This document shows positions 9,069 through 18,162 of a stretch of 64,000 nt of DNA, one piece after another. A program made the translations under genes and the position numbers. The stretch covers positions 124,001 to 188,000 of the forward strand of contig NZ_CAJQYY010000003.1 of the NCBI RefSeq assembly GCF_907164575.1, given 5' to 3'. Source of the DNA: Paraburkholderia gardini. Lineage in GTDB: Bacteria > Pseudomonadota > Gammaproteobacteria > Burkholderiales > Burkholderiaceae. The notes below the pieces were generated by a model. That model did no database searches. It saw only the letters and a program-made list of their open reading frames with translations, and was not told the origin of the DNA. Numbering within the stretch: the first letter of the stretch is position 1; each line of letters opens with the position of its first letter.

Positions 9069-9617
9069 ATGACGGTTGCCTATCTCGGCCTCGGCGCGAA
9101 TCTCGGGGACGCGCGCCAGACCCTGAAAGACGCTGTTGTGTGTCTCGCACAACAGCACACCATTGCCGTGCTCGCCAAGTCGAGCATGTATCGCACCGCC
9201 CCGATCGACGCAGGTGGAGACGACTATTTCAACTGCGTCGTGAAGATCGATACGACACTCCCCGTGCGCCATCTGCTCGCGCTGTGCCATACGATCGAGC
9301 ATCACTTCGGCCGGGAGCGTCCCTTTCATAACGCACCGCGCACGCTCGATCTCGACATCCTGCTTTTCGGCGACCACTGCATGGACGAGCCGGATCTGAT
9401 CGTGCCGCATCCCCGTCTCACCGAGCGCGCGTTCGTGCTCGTGCCGCTCGTCGAAATCGACCCGACGCTGATCATTCCGCAGCGCGGCCGCGCCGACGCC
9501 TTTCTTGAAGCCGTCGCGTCGCAACGCATCGAGAAGATGAATTCGCCCTGTCAGTGCCCGGTGCTTGGCGTGCTGACAGGCAGAAAAGCCGAATCGTCCG
9601 GAGGCGGTTGCCGATGA
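9069..9617 (+). CDS. folK: 2-amino-4-hydroxy-6-hydroxymethyldihydropteridine pyrophosphokinase
   Basis: HPPK transfers pyrophosphate from ATP to 6-hydroxymethyl-dihydropterin in folate synthesis. It opens with AYLGLGANLGDARQTL, has the pterin-binding RTAPIDAGGDDYFNCVV block, and contains the signature RTLDLDILLFGD followed by HPRLTERAFVLVPLVEI. The length of 182 aa is normal; the last 20 residues are not conserved in character. It is the second folate gene in the window with pabB/pabC at 11.2-13.2 kb. The stop overlaps the next start (ATGA), indicating translational coupling. Confidence 0.96.
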   Translation: MTVAYLGLGANLGDARQTLKDAVVCLAQQHTIAVLAKSSMYRTAPIDAGGDDYFNCVVKIDTTLPVRHLLALCHTIEHHFGRERPFHNAPRTLDLDILLFGDHCMDEPDLIVPHPRLTERAFVLVPLVEIDPTLIIPQRGRADAFLEAVASQRIEKMNSPCQCPVLGVLTGRKAESSGGGCR

Positions 9618-10294
9618 ATTCCACGCCGCTCACCGTCGTCGCGCCGGATCTGCGCTCGCCGTTCCGCTATCTCGCGATCGAAGGCCCGATTGGCGTCGGC
9701 AAGACGTCGCTCGTGCACCGCCTCGCGGAGCGCTGGTCAATGCATGCGATCTACGAGCGGCCGCAGGAAAATCCGTTTCTCGAACGTTTTTACCGCGACA
9801 CGTCGCGCTTCGCGCTACAGACGCAGCTTCACTTCGCGTTGCAGCGCGCGCAGCAGGTACGCGACATCGCGCAAGCGTGGTCGGCGGACACGCCGCTCAT
9901 CGCCGATTTCATGACGCAGAAGAACGACGTGTTCGCGCGTCTCACGCTGCCGGACGACGAATGGCAACTGTATCGTGCGCTCGCTGCGCGCGTCGATGCG
10001 TCAGGGCCTGCACCGGACATGGTCGTCTATCTCCAGGCGAGCCCGGAGGTGCTGTTTTCGCGCATCCAGAAGCGCGCGCTGCCGATGGAGCTACAGATTT
10101 CCGATGCGTATCTGCGCGCGCTGTGTGACGCTTACAACGAATTTTTCTATCACTATGACGGCGCGCCCGTGCTCACGGTGAACGCTGAACATCTGAATCC
10201 GCTCGAATCGGACGCGGACCTTGCACTTCTGATCGGACGCATGGAATCGATGCGCGGTCGCAAGGAATTCTTTGTCAAAGGCACGTCGCTTTAA
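9614..10294 (+). CDS. Deoxynucleoside kinase
   Basis: A 226-residue dNK-family enzyme (deoxyadenosine/deoxyguanosine kinase type) that phosphorylates deoxynucleosides for salvage. The P-loop GPIGVGKT is at residues 24-31, followed by [15 protein letters not shown] and the substrate-site [15 protein letters not shown]. The Arg-rich lid region [14 protein letters not shown] is present. I chose the ATG at 9614, which overlaps the folK stop in ATGA; the upstream in-frame extension to 9554 lies inside folK and lacks conserved character. Substrate preference cannot be read from the sequence. panB follows 32 nt later. Confidence 0.93.
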   Translation: MNSTPLTVVAPDLRSPFRYLAIEGPIGVGKTSLVHRLAERWSMHAIYERPQENPFLERFYRDTSRFALQTQLHFALQRAQQVRDIAQAWSADTPLIADFMTQKNDVFARLTLPDDEWQLYRALAARVDASGPAPDMVVYLQASPEVLFSRIQKRALPMELQISDAYLRALCDAYNEFFYHYDGAPVLTVNAEHLNPLESDADLALLIGRMESMRGRKEFFVKGTSL

Positions 10295-10326
10295 ACGACG
10301 CGCTCTCCTTATTCCGACGGACTGTC

Positions 10327-11142
10327 ATGACCTATTTGCAGGAAACGAGCCGCAACGCCGTTACTGTGCCGAAACTGCAGGCAATGCGCGAAGCCGGCGA
10401 GAGGATCGCCATGCTCACCTGCTACGACGCAAGCTTCGCGTCGCTGCTCGATCGTGCGGGTGTCGACGTGCTGCTGATCGGCGATTCGCTTGGCAACGTG
10501 CTGCAGGGTCATTCGACGACGCTGCCCGTCACGCTCGACGACATCGCGTATCACACGGCCTGCGTGGCACGGGCGAAGCCGTCCGCGCTGATCGTCGCCG
10601 ATCTGCCGTTCGGCACGTACGGCACACCTGCCGAGGCGTTCGAGAGTTCCGTGAAGCTGATGCGCGACGGCGCGCAAATGGTGAAGCTCGAAGGCGGCGA
10701 ATGGCTGGCGGATACCATACGCTTTCTGGTCGAACGCTCGATTCCGGTATGCGCGCACGTGGGGCTCACGCCGCAATCGGTACACGCGTTCGGCGGCTTC
10801 AAGGTGCAGGGCAAGACGGAAGCGGGCGCGAGCCAGTTGTTGCGCGATTCGCGTGCCGTCCAGGACGCAGGCGCGCAACTGATCGTGATCGAAGCAGTGC
10901 CGACGCTGCTCGCATCGGAAGTCACCAAACAGCTGAAAATTCCGACGATCGGTATCGGCGCGGGGCTCGACTGTTCGGGTCAGGTGCTGGTGCTGCACGA
11001 CATGCTCGGCATTTTCCCCGGCAAACGGCCGCGTTTCGTGAAGGACTTCATGCAGGGCCAGACGGGGATTTTTGCCGCGGTCGAGGCGTATGTGCGGGCG
11101 GTGAAGGACGGCTCGTTCCCGGGAACCGAACATACGTTTTGA
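10327..11142 (+). CDS. panB: 3-methyl-2-oxobutanoate hydroxymethyltransferase
   Basis: PanB makes ketopantoate from alpha-ketoisovalerate and methylenetetrahydrofolate, the first committed step to pantothenate. The metal/substrate site [27 protein letters not shown] is intact, as are VKLEGG, GHVGLTPQ-like [21 protein letters not shown], and the [21 protein letters not shown] segment. The length of 271 aa is standard. It uses the folate cofactor whose synthesis is served by folK in the same operon, a sensible grouping. It converges on pabBC across 72 nt with no obvious terminator. panC is not in the window. Confidence 0.97.
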   Translation: MTYLQETSRNAVTVPKLQAMREAGERIAMLTCYDASFASLLDRAGVDVLLIGDSLGNVLQGHSTTLPVTLDDIAYHTACVARAKPSALIVADLPFGTYGTPAEAFESSVKLMRDGAQMVKLEGGEWLADTIRFLVERSIPVCAHVGLTPQSVHAFGGFKVQGKTEAGASQLLRDSRAVQDAGAQLIVIEAVPTLLASEVTKQLKIPTIGIGAGLDCSGQVLVLHDMLGIFPGKRPRFVKDFMQGQTGIFAAVEAYVRAVKDGSFPGTEHTF

Positions 11143-11214
11143 CGGTGATGGCGGGTGCGGCTGGTTCGCATCCGCCTGGCAAGCCGTTACGCTTCTCGTT
11201 CCGGGATTTGGCGC

Positions 11215-13185
11215 TCAGCCTGCCAGCCTCGCCGCCACCGCTCCACGCAGCGCATTACACAGCAGCAACGCTTCCGCCCGCTCCACATCCTCGCGCACAA
11301 GAACCCGCTCGGTGGCCTGCAGCGCTGTGTCCTCGAGCAGCACGCCGCGCATCACGCCCGGCAGCACGCCCGATGACAGCGGCGGTGTCCACCAGCGCCC
11401 GTCGCACTTGACGAAGACTGTCGTGCGCCCGCCTTCGGTCAGTTCACCGCGGTCGTTGAAAAACAGCATGTCGAAGGCGCCCATCGACTCCGCTTCGTGC
11501 CATGCACGGTCATATTCCGCGCGACGCGTCGTCTTGTGATGCAGCAGCGCATCGCCCGCCCGCATCGCGCCGTAACCGTGATCGGACGCAAACAGCACGT
11601 CGACAACCCCGGTTTGCAGCGACGCCAGCAACGCGGCAGTCAGTTGCGTCGTGCCGCGCTTGCCGACCGACAGCCGCATGCGGTGCGGCGTTTTTGCCGC
11701 TAGTTGCGAACACTGCGCGACAATCTGTTCACGCGTTGCCGCTTCGTCGAACGCGAAGCCGAAATATTGCGCGCTCGCACCGATGCGCGCCAGATGGCGT
11801 TCCAGATGCCGCACGCCATTTTCGCGCGTCGCATACATCGTTTCGAATAGCTGGAAGCCCGGATCGGCCTCCGACAGAAACCGCGCTTTCAACCGGCACT
11901 CCGCGTATTCATCGGCGGCGACGCTGTCGAGCACGATGCCCGCGCCAATGCCGAGCTTGCCGTGGCGCGCGCCGCCCACCCCGGACGCGTCGAGCGTCAA
12001 CGTACGAATCGCAACGGAAAGGCAGAAATCGCCGCAGACGTCTTCTGTGTCGTGAGCCGACGCAGCCGCCTCGTGCGAGGCCGGCACGGCGCTACCCGCG
12101 GAATTTACCGCGCCGATCGCCGGCGACGGCGACGGCGAAGGCGCATCGAGCCAGCCGATCGCGCCGGTATAAAGACCGCGTGGCGTGCTTTCGAGCGTAT
12201 CGATCAACTGCATCGTGCGATGCTTCGGTGCGCCCGTGATCGAGCCGCACGGGAACAGCGCCCGGATGATATCGGCGAACGACGTATGCGCGCGTAACCG
12301 CGCTTCGACGCTCGACGTCATCTGCCACACCGACGCATAAGGCTCGACGGTGAAGAGCGCGGGCACTTTTACCGAGCCAGTCTCCGCGACCCGCGAAAGA
12401 TCGTTTCGCAGCAGGTCGACGATCATCACGTTTTCAGCGCGATTCTTGGGGTCGTTCGCGAGGAATTCGGCGAGGTGTCGATCGGCCAGCGGATCCGGCG
12501 AGCGTGGCGCCGTGCCTTTCATCGGTCGCGCGTGCAGCGTACGGCCTTCTTTTTCGACAAACAGTTCCGGCGAGCACGACAGCACCCACCGGTCGTCGGG
12601 CAACGCGATCAGCGCGCCGTAGCGCACCGGCTGACGCGCCCGCAACCGTCGATACAGCGCAAGCGGCGTGCCGAACACGTCGAAATCGAGCCGGTACGTG
12701 TAGTTGACCTGATACGAGTCGCCGGCACGCAGCGCTTCATGGACGCCGGCAATGGCCTCTTCGAATTCCGCTTCATCGACACTCTCACGCATGCCGCCCA
12801 CACCCGCCATCGACGGCTCCTGCGCGCCGCCATCGCGCGCCGCGAGCCACGTATCGACTTCATCGTGCGAGTGTTTTTCGCATCGTTCGAACAATAAAAA
12901 ACGCAGCGTGGCATCGCCACGCTGCGTTTTTTGCGACCGGAGCGAATCCTGAAGAACCAGATTCCGGCCGAATTCATAGTCGCCGAGTACCACGGCGTGC
13001 AAGCCATCACGCAGATCCGCCGCGACAGCGTCGCACACCGTGTCGAGCGCACCGGCATCCACGCACGCGCGCTCGCGCACAAAACCCGTGTACAGACGAC
13101 TCGTCCGATGTGCTGCCGTCGAATCGCAGTCGTCGAGCAACGCGAACACGGTGCCGCGTTCGTCAGTCACCATGGGTACCGCCAA
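11215..13185 (-). CDS. pabB: Bifunctional aminodeoxychorismate synthase component I / aminodeoxychorismate lyase (PabB-PabC fusion)
   Basis: A 656-residue fusion. The N-terminal two-thirds is a chorismate-binding PabB domain with SYQVNYTYRLDFDVFG, ARPMKGTAPRS and the active-site stretch FPCGSITGAPKHRTMQLI. After a Ser/Pro/Ala-rich linker, the last 200 residues are a class IV aminotransferase (PabC-like: FQLFETMYATRENGVRHLERHLARI). Together with a glutaminase it yields p-aminobenzoate for folate. The TTG at 13185 has GGAAGG 6 nt upstream and is preferred to the ATG at 13173, whose spacing would be too long. It begins 13 nt after dnaJ, so heat-shock transcripts may enter it. Its coding sequence holds a perfect terminator-like hairpin at 12896-12932. 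Confidence 0.95.
   Translation of the reverse strand: MAVPMVTDERGTVFALLDDCDSTAAHRTSRLYTGFVRERACVDAGALDTVCDAVAADLRDGLHAVVLGDYEFGRNLVLQDSLRSQKTQRGDATLRFLLFERCEKHSHDEVDTWLAARDGGAQEPSMAGVGGMRESVDEAEFEEAIAGVHEALRAGDSYQVNYTYRLDFDVFGTPLALYRRLRARQPVRYGALIALPDDRWVLSCSPELFVEKEGRTLHARPMKGTAPRSPDPLADRHLAEFLANDPKNRAENVMIVDLLRNDLSRVAETGSVKVPALFTVEPYASVWQMTSSVEARLRAHTSFADIIRALFPCGSITGAPKHRTMQLIDTLESTPRGLYTGAIGWLDAPSPSPSPAIGAVNSAGSAVPASHEAAASAHDTEDVCGDFCLSVAIRTLTLDASGVGGARHGKLGIGAGIVLDSVAADEYAECRLKARFLSEADPGFQLFETMYATRENGVRHLERHLARIGASAQYFGFAFDEAATREQIVAQCSQLAAKTPHRMRLSVGKRGTTQLTAALLASLQTGVVDVLFASDHGYGAMRAGDALLHHKTTRRAEYDRAWHEAESMGAFDMLFFNDRGELTEGGRTTVFVKCDGRWWTPPLSSGVLPGVMRGVLLEDTALQATERVLVREDVERAEALLLCNALRGAVAARLAG
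12896..12932. repeat. Perfect 17-bp inverted repeat with A6/T6 ends inside pabB (terminator-like)
   Basis: Left arm AAAAAACGCAGCGTGGC, loop ATC, right arm its exact complement ending in TTTTTT. On the minus strand it has the form of an intrinsic terminator, yet it lies in frame near codons 85-97 of pabB and encodes Lys-Thr-Gln-Arg-Gly-Asp-Ala-Thr-Leu-Arg-Phe. Confidence 0.9.
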
Positions 13186-13198
13186 CTTCAGCCTTCCG

Positions 13199-14335
13199 TT
13201 AATCGAAGAAGCTCTTCACCCGGTCAAACCAGCTCTTGCTTTGCGGGCTGTGCCGCGCGCCGCCCTCGACGAGCGACTTCTCGAACTGCTGCAGGATCTC
13301 GCGCTGACCTTCGGTGAGCTTGACCGGCGTCTCGACCTGCACGTGTACGTAAAGATCGCCCGCGATGCTCGAGCGCAAACCCTTGATACCCTTCGCGCGC
13401 AGACGGAACGTCTTGCCCGACTGCGTGCCTTCCGGCACCGTGAAGCTCGCGCGGCCCGCCAGCGTCGGCACCTCGATTTCACCGCCCAGCGCCGCCGTCG
13501 TGAACGGAATCGGCATCTGGCAATGGAGGTCGTCGCCGTCGCGCTCGAACACCGTGTGCTGCTTGATGTGAATCTCGACGTACAGGTCGCCCGACGGACC
13601 ACCGTTGATACCCGGCTCGCCGTTGCCGGCCGAACGGATACGCATGCCGTCGTCGATACCCGCCGGGATCTTCACTTCGAGCGTCTTGGTTTCCTTGGTC
13701 TTGCCTGCGCCATGGCAGTGTGTGCAAGGCTCAGGAATGTAGGTGCCGGTGCCATGACACTTCGGGCAGGTCTGCTGGATGCTGAAGAAACCCTGCGACA
13801 TCCGCACCGCGCCCGAGCCGCTACAGGTCGGGCAGGTTTCCGGCTTGGTGCCCGGCTTCGCGCCGGAGCCATGGCAGATTTCGCACGAAACCCAGCTCGG
13901 CACGCGGATTTGCGTGTCGTAGCCATGCGCGGCCTGCTCGAGCGTGATTTCCATGCTGTAGCGCAGATCGGCGCCGCGATACACCTGCGGACCCGCGCGG
14001 CCACCGCCGCGTGCCGCACCGCCGGCCGCCTGGCCGAAGATGTCGCCGAAGATGTCGCCGAAAGCGTCGGCGAAGCCACCGAAACCCTGCTGGCCTCCGC
14101 CCATGTTCGGATCGACACCTGCGTGGCCGTACTGGTCGTACGCCGCACGCTTTTGCGAGTCCGAGAGCATTTCGTAGGCTTCCTTCACCTCCTTGAAATG
14201 CTCTTCCGCATCCTTGTTGCCCGGATTGCGGTCGGGGTGGTGCTTCATCGCGAGCTTGCGATAAGCCTTCTTGATTTCGTCGTCGCTCGCGTTCTTCGCG
14301 ACGCCCAGAACCTCGTAGTAATCCCGTTTCGCCAT
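13199..14335 (-). CDS. dnaJ: Chaperone protein DnaJ
   Basis: Type I J-protein co-chaperone that delivers substrates to DnaK and stimulates its ATPase. It has the J-domain with HPD at about residues 33-35 (KHHPDRNPG), a Gly/Phe-rich segment with [10 protein letters not shown], four zinc-binding CxxCxGxG repeats ([36 protein letters not shown]), and the C-terminal substrate-binding domains. The length of 378 aa is standard. The ribosome site is weak, and a GC hairpin (14351-14370) lies just upstream, so translation may be modulated. It is separated from dnaK by 266 nt containing a strong stem-loop. Confidence 0.99.
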   Translation of the reverse strand: MAKRDYYEVLGVAKNASDDEIKKAYRKLAMKHHPDRNPGNKDAEEHFKEVKEAYEMLSDSQKRAAYDQYGHAGVDPNMGGGQQGFGGFADAFGDIFGDIFGQAAGGAARGGGRAGPQVYRGADLRYSMEITLEQAAHGYDTQIRVPSWVSCEICHGSGAKPGTKPETCPTCSGSGAVRMSQGFFSIQQTCPKCHGTGTYIPEPCTHCHGAGKTKETKTLEVKIPAGIDDGMRIRSAGNGEPGINGGPSGDLYVEIHIKQHTVFERDGDDLHCQMPIPFTTAALGGEIEVPTLAGRASFTVPEGTQSGKTFRLRAKGIKGLRSSIAGDLYVHVQVETPVKLTEGQREILQQFEKSLVEGGARHSPQSKSWFDRVKSFFD

Positions 14336-14350
14336 TTCGGTTCAACGCCA

Positions 14351-14370
14351 GCCGCGCAATCCGGCGCGGC
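14351..14370 (-). other. GC-rich stem-loop just upstream of the dnaJ start
   Basis: GCCGCGC and GCGCGGC form a 7-bp stem around a 6-nt loop, ending about 15 nt before the dnaJ ATG on the minus strand. It could affect ribosome access. The function is not shown by the sequence. Confidence 0.5.
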
Positions 14371-14550
14371 GGCTCCTTATGAATGCTGGAGTCTTCCGAC
14401 TCGTCCGGCCGCGTTTTTATCCGTTACAACGGACAAAATCCACGCCCTCCATAAAACAAATGTGCCCGGAGAACCCAAAGGGCTCGCCAGGCGCGCTCAT
14501 CATCGACTCGCGGTCACACGCCCGAGCGGGCGCGAACCGTTCTGCAGCCG

Positions 14551-14578
14551 GGCGGTGCATCGCTTCCGATGCACCGCC
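14551..14578 (-). other. 12-bp perfect stem-loop in the dnaK-dnaJ intergenic region
   Basis: GGCGGTGCATCG, a 4-nt loop, and the exact complement CGATGCACCGCC. It starts 23 nt after the dnaK stop. There is no T-tract, so it looks like an mRNA processing or 3'-protection element more than a terminator. Confidence 0.65.
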
Positions 14579-14601
14579 TTGAGGTTGATGTTCAACCCGG
14601 C

Positions 14602-16554
14602 CTAGTCCTTCTTCACTTCCTTGAACTCGGCGTCGACGACGTCGTCTTCCGGCTGGCTCGCGCCGCCTTGCGACTGACCCGCACCGGCTGCACCCGCCGC
14701 ACCTTCCGCACCTTGCTGGGCTGCCTGCATGTCGGCGTACATCTTTTCGCCCAGCTTCTGCGACGACGTTGCAACCACTTCGATCTTCGCTTCGATCGCT
14801 GCCTTGTCGCTCGAACCGCTCTTCAGCGTTTCTTCGAGGTCCTTCAGTGCGGCTTCGATCTTTTCCTTTTCAGCGGCTTCGATCTTGTCGCCGTACTCGG
14901 TCAGCGCCTTCTTCGTGCTGTGAACGAGTGCGTCGCCCTGGTTACGGACATCGGCCAGCTCACGCAGCTTATGGTCTTCTTCCGCGTTCGCTTCCGCGTC
15001 CTTCACCATCTTTTCGATTTCAGCCTCGGACAGACCCGAGTTCGCCTTGATCGTGATACGGTTTTCCTTGCCGGTCGCCTTGTCTTTCGCGCCGACGTGC
15101 AGAATGCCGTTCGCGTCGATGTCGAAGCTCACCTCGATCTGCGGCACGCCGCGCGGTGCCGGCGGGATGCCTTCGAGGTTGAACTCGCCGAGCAGCTTGT
15201 TGCCCACTGCCATTTCGCGTTCGCCCTGGAACACCTTGATCGTCACGGCGCCCTGATTGTCGTCAGCCGTCGAGTAGACCTGCGCATGCTTGGTCGGGAT
15301 CGTCGTGTTCTTGTTGATCATCTTCGTCATCACGCCGCCGAGCGTTTCGATGCCGAGCGACAGCGGGGTCACGTCGAGCAGCAGCACGTCGGTGCGGTCG
15401 CCCGACAGAACCTGCCCCTGAATCGCAGCGCCCACGGCGACGGCTTCGTCCGGGTTCACGTCACGACGCGGCTCCTTGCCGAAGAACTCCTTCACCTTTT
15501 CCTGCACCTTCGGCATACGCGTCATGCCGCCGACGAGAATCACGTCGTCGATTTCGCCGACCTTCACGCCTGCGTCCTTGATCGCCGTGCGGCACGGTTC
15601 GATCGTGCGTTCAATCAGCTCTTCAACCAGCGCTTCGAGCTTCGCACGCGTAATTTTCAGGTTCAAGTGCTTCGGACCCGACGCGTCGGCCGTGATGTAC
15701 GGCAGGTTGATTTCGGTCTGCGCGCTCGACGACAGTTCGATCTTCGCCTTTTCAGCCGATTCCTTCAGGCGTTGCAGCGCGAGCACGTCCTTCGACAGAT
15801 CGACGCCCTGCTCTTTCTTGAATTCGCCAATGATGTAATCGATGATGCGCTGGTCGAAGTCTTCACCGCCGAGGAACGTATCGCCGTTCGTCGAGAGCAC
15901 TTCGAACTGCATTTCGCCGTCAACGTCGGCGATTTCGATGATCGACACGTCGAACGTACCGCCGCCGAGGTCGTACACGGCGATCTTGCGGTCGCCCTTT
16001 TCGGCCTTGTCCAGACCAAATGCGAGCGCGGCTGCGGTCGGTTCGTTGATGATCCGCTTCACTTCCAGGCCGGCGATGCGGCCTGCATCCTTGGTAGCCT
16101 GACGCTGGCTGTCGTTGAAGTACGCGGGAACCGTGATCACGGCTTCGGTGACCGGCTCGCCGAGGTAGTCTTCAGCGGTCTTCTTCATCTTGCGCAGCGT
16201 TTCCGCGGAGATTTGCGGCGGAGCGAGCTTCTGGTCGCGCACTTCGACCCATGCATCGCCGTTATCGGCTTTCATGATCTTGTACGGCATCAGAGCGATG
16301 TCTTTCTGCACTTCCTTTTCTTCGAAGCGGCGGCCGATCAGGCGCTTGACGGCGTACAGCGTGTTCTTCGGGTTCGTGACCGACTGACGCTTGGCCGGTG
16401 CGCCGACGAGAATCTCGCCGTCTTCCATGTAAGCGATGATCGACGGCGTGGTGCGCGCGCCTTCCGAGTTCTCGATCACCTTGACCGAGTTGCCTTCCAT
16501 GATCGCCACGCACGAGTTCGTGGTGCCGAGGTCAATACCGATGATTTTGCCCAT
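14602..16554 (-). CDS. dnaK: Molecular chaperone DnaK (Hsp70)
   Basis: ATP-driven Hsp70. The start is the ATG of [18 protein letters not shown], preceded by AGGAGA and AGGAAAA; a longer upstream reading to 16632 has no family support. The nucleotide-binding domain shows GTTNSCV, the connecting motif [15 protein letters not shown] and [14 protein letters not shown]. The interdomain linker is [13 protein letters not shown], and the substrate-binding domain and helical lid follow. The C-terminus is Gly/Ala/Gln-rich and ends [19 protein letters not shown]. The length is 650 aa. The gene sits in grpE-trx-dnaK-dnaJ order and has its own candidate promoter at 16649-16676. Confidence 0.99.
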   Translation of the reverse strand: MGKIIGIDLGTTNSCVAIMEGNSVKVIENSEGARTTPSIIAYMEDGEILVGAPAKRQSVTNPKNTLYAVKRLIGRRFEEKEVQKDIALMPYKIMKADNGDAWVEVRDQKLAPPQISAETLRKMKKTAEDYLGEPVTEAVITVPAYFNDSQRQATKDAGRIAGLEVKRIINEPTAAALAFGLDKAEKGDRKIAVYDLGGGTFDVSIIEIADVDGEMQFEVLSTNGDTFLGGEDFDQRIIDYIIGEFKKEQGVDLSKDVLALQRLKESAEKAKIELSSSAQTEINLPYITADASGPKHLNLKITRAKLEALVEELIERTIEPCRTAIKDAGVKVGEIDDVILVGGMTRMPKVQEKVKEFFGKEPRRDVNPDEAVAVGAAIQGQVLSGDRTDVLLLDVTPLSLGIETLGGVMTKMINKNTTIPTKHAQVYSTADDNQGAVTIKVFQGEREMAVGNKLLGEFNLEGIPPAPRGVPQIEVSFDIDANGILHVGAKDKATGKENRITIKANSGLSEAEIEKMVKDAEANAEEDHKLRELADVRNQGDALVHSTKKALTEYGDKIEAAEKEKIEAALKDLEETLKSGSSDKAAIEAKIEVVATSSQKLGEKMYADMQAAQQGAEGAAGAAGAGQSQGGASQPEDDVVDAEFKEVKKD

Positions 16555-16648
16555 TTTTCCTGATCTCCTGAACTTTGATCGCAGCGAAAGGCGCGCCCCG
16601 TCTTGAGGATTGGCGGCGCACTTCGCCTTCAATTCATACCTGCACTCA

Positions 16649-16676
16649 AAATAAGTGCATCCGCATCGTTTTCAAG
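16649..16676 (-). promoter_or_regulatory. Candidate internal promoter upstream of dnaK (sigma-32 or sigma-70)
   Basis: On the minus strand a perfect sigma-32 -35 (CTTGAAA, 16676-16670) is followed after 13 nt by ACTTATTT, a poor match to CCCCATNT. The same DNA reads as sigma-70 TTGAAA-N16-TATTTT. It would give a leader of about 85 nt. Confidence 0.45.
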
Positions 16677-16707
16677 ACCCTGAATGCAATGCGGTCATTA
16701 ATATTTT

Positions 16708-17145
16708 TCAATCGCCCGGCCCGGCCATGCGGTTTTCCAGTGTGGCACCACCTTCATCCGTCACAGCGGCGACGATTTTCGCCCGCGTCGCCGCGACGGC
16801 GGCCTCGAACTGGCCGATGCCATGCCAGCCGGTTGCCCGGCCAAGGCGTTTGCCACGGTGGAAGAAAAACCACGTCGGCACGCCGTGCAGCAAGAAGCGA
16901 CGGCCCAGTTCGCGGTGCTCGTAGACGTTGCAGTGGAACCATTTGAGCCCGAGCGCGCGGATCGCGTCCGGCTGCGTCAGCATCGCCTTCTTCGCGATTT
17001 CGCAGTTAAAGCACTCGAAACCCCAAAAGAAGACGACCGCCAGTTCATCTCCGGCCGAAACAAGGCCGGCGTCGAACGTTTCGGCGCTCAGCTCCTGCAT
17101 GTCGAAGACGGAGAACGCGGTGGCATCGACGGGAATGCTGGTCAT
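16708..17145 (-). CDS. Thioredoxin-family protein in the heat-shock operon
   Basis: A 145-residue thioredoxin-fold protein with no signal peptide, so cytoplasmic. The redox site is FECFNCEIAKK: Cys45 and Cys48 with Phe-Asn between them and no Trp directly before the first Cys, unlike thioredoxin's WCGPC. The cis-Pro loop GVPTWFFF and the following RGKRLGRATGW strand are intact. It lies between grpE and dnaK on the same strand, suggesting co-induction by heat. This placement is known in Burkholderia relatives; the partner protein is not known to me. A role in thiol repair alongside DnaK is inference. Confidence 0.88.
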   Translation of the reverse strand: MTSIPVDATAFSVFDMQELSAETFDAGLVSAGDELAVVFFWGFECFNCEIAKKAMLTQPDAIRALGLKWFHCNVYEHRELGRRFLLHGVPTWFFFHRGKRLGRATGWHGIGQFEAAVAATRAKIVAAVTDEGGATLENRMAGPGD

Positions 17146-17188
17146 GACAACAATGCTACGGGCGGGACCGGACGACTGACTGCCGCGC

Positions 17189-17770
17189 TTACTTCGGCGC
17201 CGCGACGGTCACGAGTGCCGGACGCAGCACGCGGTCGGCAATCACGTAACCCTTTTGCAGCACAGCGACGACCGTGTTCGCTTCCTGCTCGGCCGGCACC
17301 ATCGAAATGGCCTGGTGGCGATGCGGGTCGAACTTCTCGCCGACCGGGTTCAGAGCAACGACGCGCCCCTTCTCCAGCGCGCCCGTCAACTGGCGCAGCG
17401 TGAGCTCGACGCCTTCGCGGACCTTTGCCAGGTCGTCCGAGTTGTGCGCGAGCGCGGCTTCGAGGCTGTCGAGCACCGGCAGCAGATGTTCAGCGAAGCT
17501 CTCGATCGCGAACTTGTGTGCCTTCGCGACGTCGTCCTGGCCGCGGCGGCGCACGTTCTCCGTCTCGGCCTTCGCGCGCAGGAAGCTCTCCTGCAGTTCG
17601 ACAATCTTCGCCTGCGCTTCAGCGAGTGCCGTATCAGCAGACTCAACCTGTGCCGTTCCTTCCGGCTGGGCCGTAGCCGTAGCGGCAGCAGTGGCATCAG
17701 CGGCCGCGCGACCGGTTTCGTCCGCGGGCGTGGGATTCTGGCTGGTCGGATTCTCTTGCGTGTTTTCCAT
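17189..17770 (-). CDS. grpE: Nucleotide exchange factor GrpE
   Basis: Releases ADP from DnaK. It is 193 aa with a 55-residue acidic/Ala/Thr N-terminal tail, a long coiled-coil helix (about residues 55-105, [21 protein letters not shown]), and the beta-wing domain signature [19 protein letters not shown]. The ATG at 17770 has only a weak ribosome site. A strong sigma-32 promoter is about 110-135 nt upstream, giving a leader of roughly 100 nt. It is the first gene of the minus-strand chaperone cluster that continues through trx, dnaK, dnaJ and pabBC. Confidence 0.97.
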   Translation of the reverse strand: MENTQENPTSQNPTPADETGRAAADATAAATATAQPEGTAQVESADTALAEAQAKIVELQESFLRAKAETENVRRRGQDDVAKAHKFAIESFAEHLLPVLDSLEAALAHNSDDLAKVREGVELTLRQLTGALEKGRVVALNPVGEKFDPHRHQAISMVPAEQEANTVVAVLQKGYVIADRVLRPALVTVAAPK

Positions 17771-17876
17771 GTCGCTGAAAGTCGTTAAAAAATAAAAGGC
17801 ACGGCGGCGTCTTCATTCCATGCGCGCCCTGACGAGCGTTGCACGGACACAACAAGCCGCCGCTTGTCGATGGTGC

Positions 17877-17904
17877 AAATGGGGTCCGCACTGGCGTTTT
17901 CAAG
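17877..17904 (-). promoter_or_regulatory. Sigma-32 heat-shock promoter for grpE
   Basis: CTTGAAA (17904-17898), 13-nt spacer, CCCCATTT (17884-17877) on the minus strand. Both elements match the RpoH consensus (CTTGAAA / CCCCATNT). It faces grpE, whose start is at 17770. No CIRCE-type inverted repeat is seen near it, so control is probably by RpoH. Confidence 0.88.
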
Positions 17905-17980
17905 TCCATTCACACCCCGGTTCGCACCCGGAACGTGCGGTGAAACTGGCCGTTACAACAATCACACGACCGTCATCAGA

Positions 17981-18015
17981 TTGAGATTGAGCCCGATGCG
18001 CGACTGTCCTAAACT
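17981..18015 (+). promoter_or_regulatory. Candidate sigma-70 promoter facing the small ORF at 18163
   Basis: TTGAGC (17987-17992), 17 nt, TAAACT (18010-18015); four of six matches in each hexamer. It points away from grpE and would give a leader of about 140 nt before the small ORF. Confidence 0.35.
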
Positions 18016-18162
18016 CCACTCAGACGTCCGAAAAGACACGTTTACCCTAACAGTCGTAATCTTCTTTCCGGATCGCTGCTGTTTTCACTGCTGTCACTGT
18101 CGTTATTGCCTTACCACCTGGCCAGAACGCCGTTTCAATCCCGCATCTTTCAGGGGAGTACC

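Noticed and set aside
14569..16563. A 664-codon plus-strand frame opposite dnaK
   Set aside because: dnaK is certain; the frame antisense to dnaK is a known source of false gene calls.
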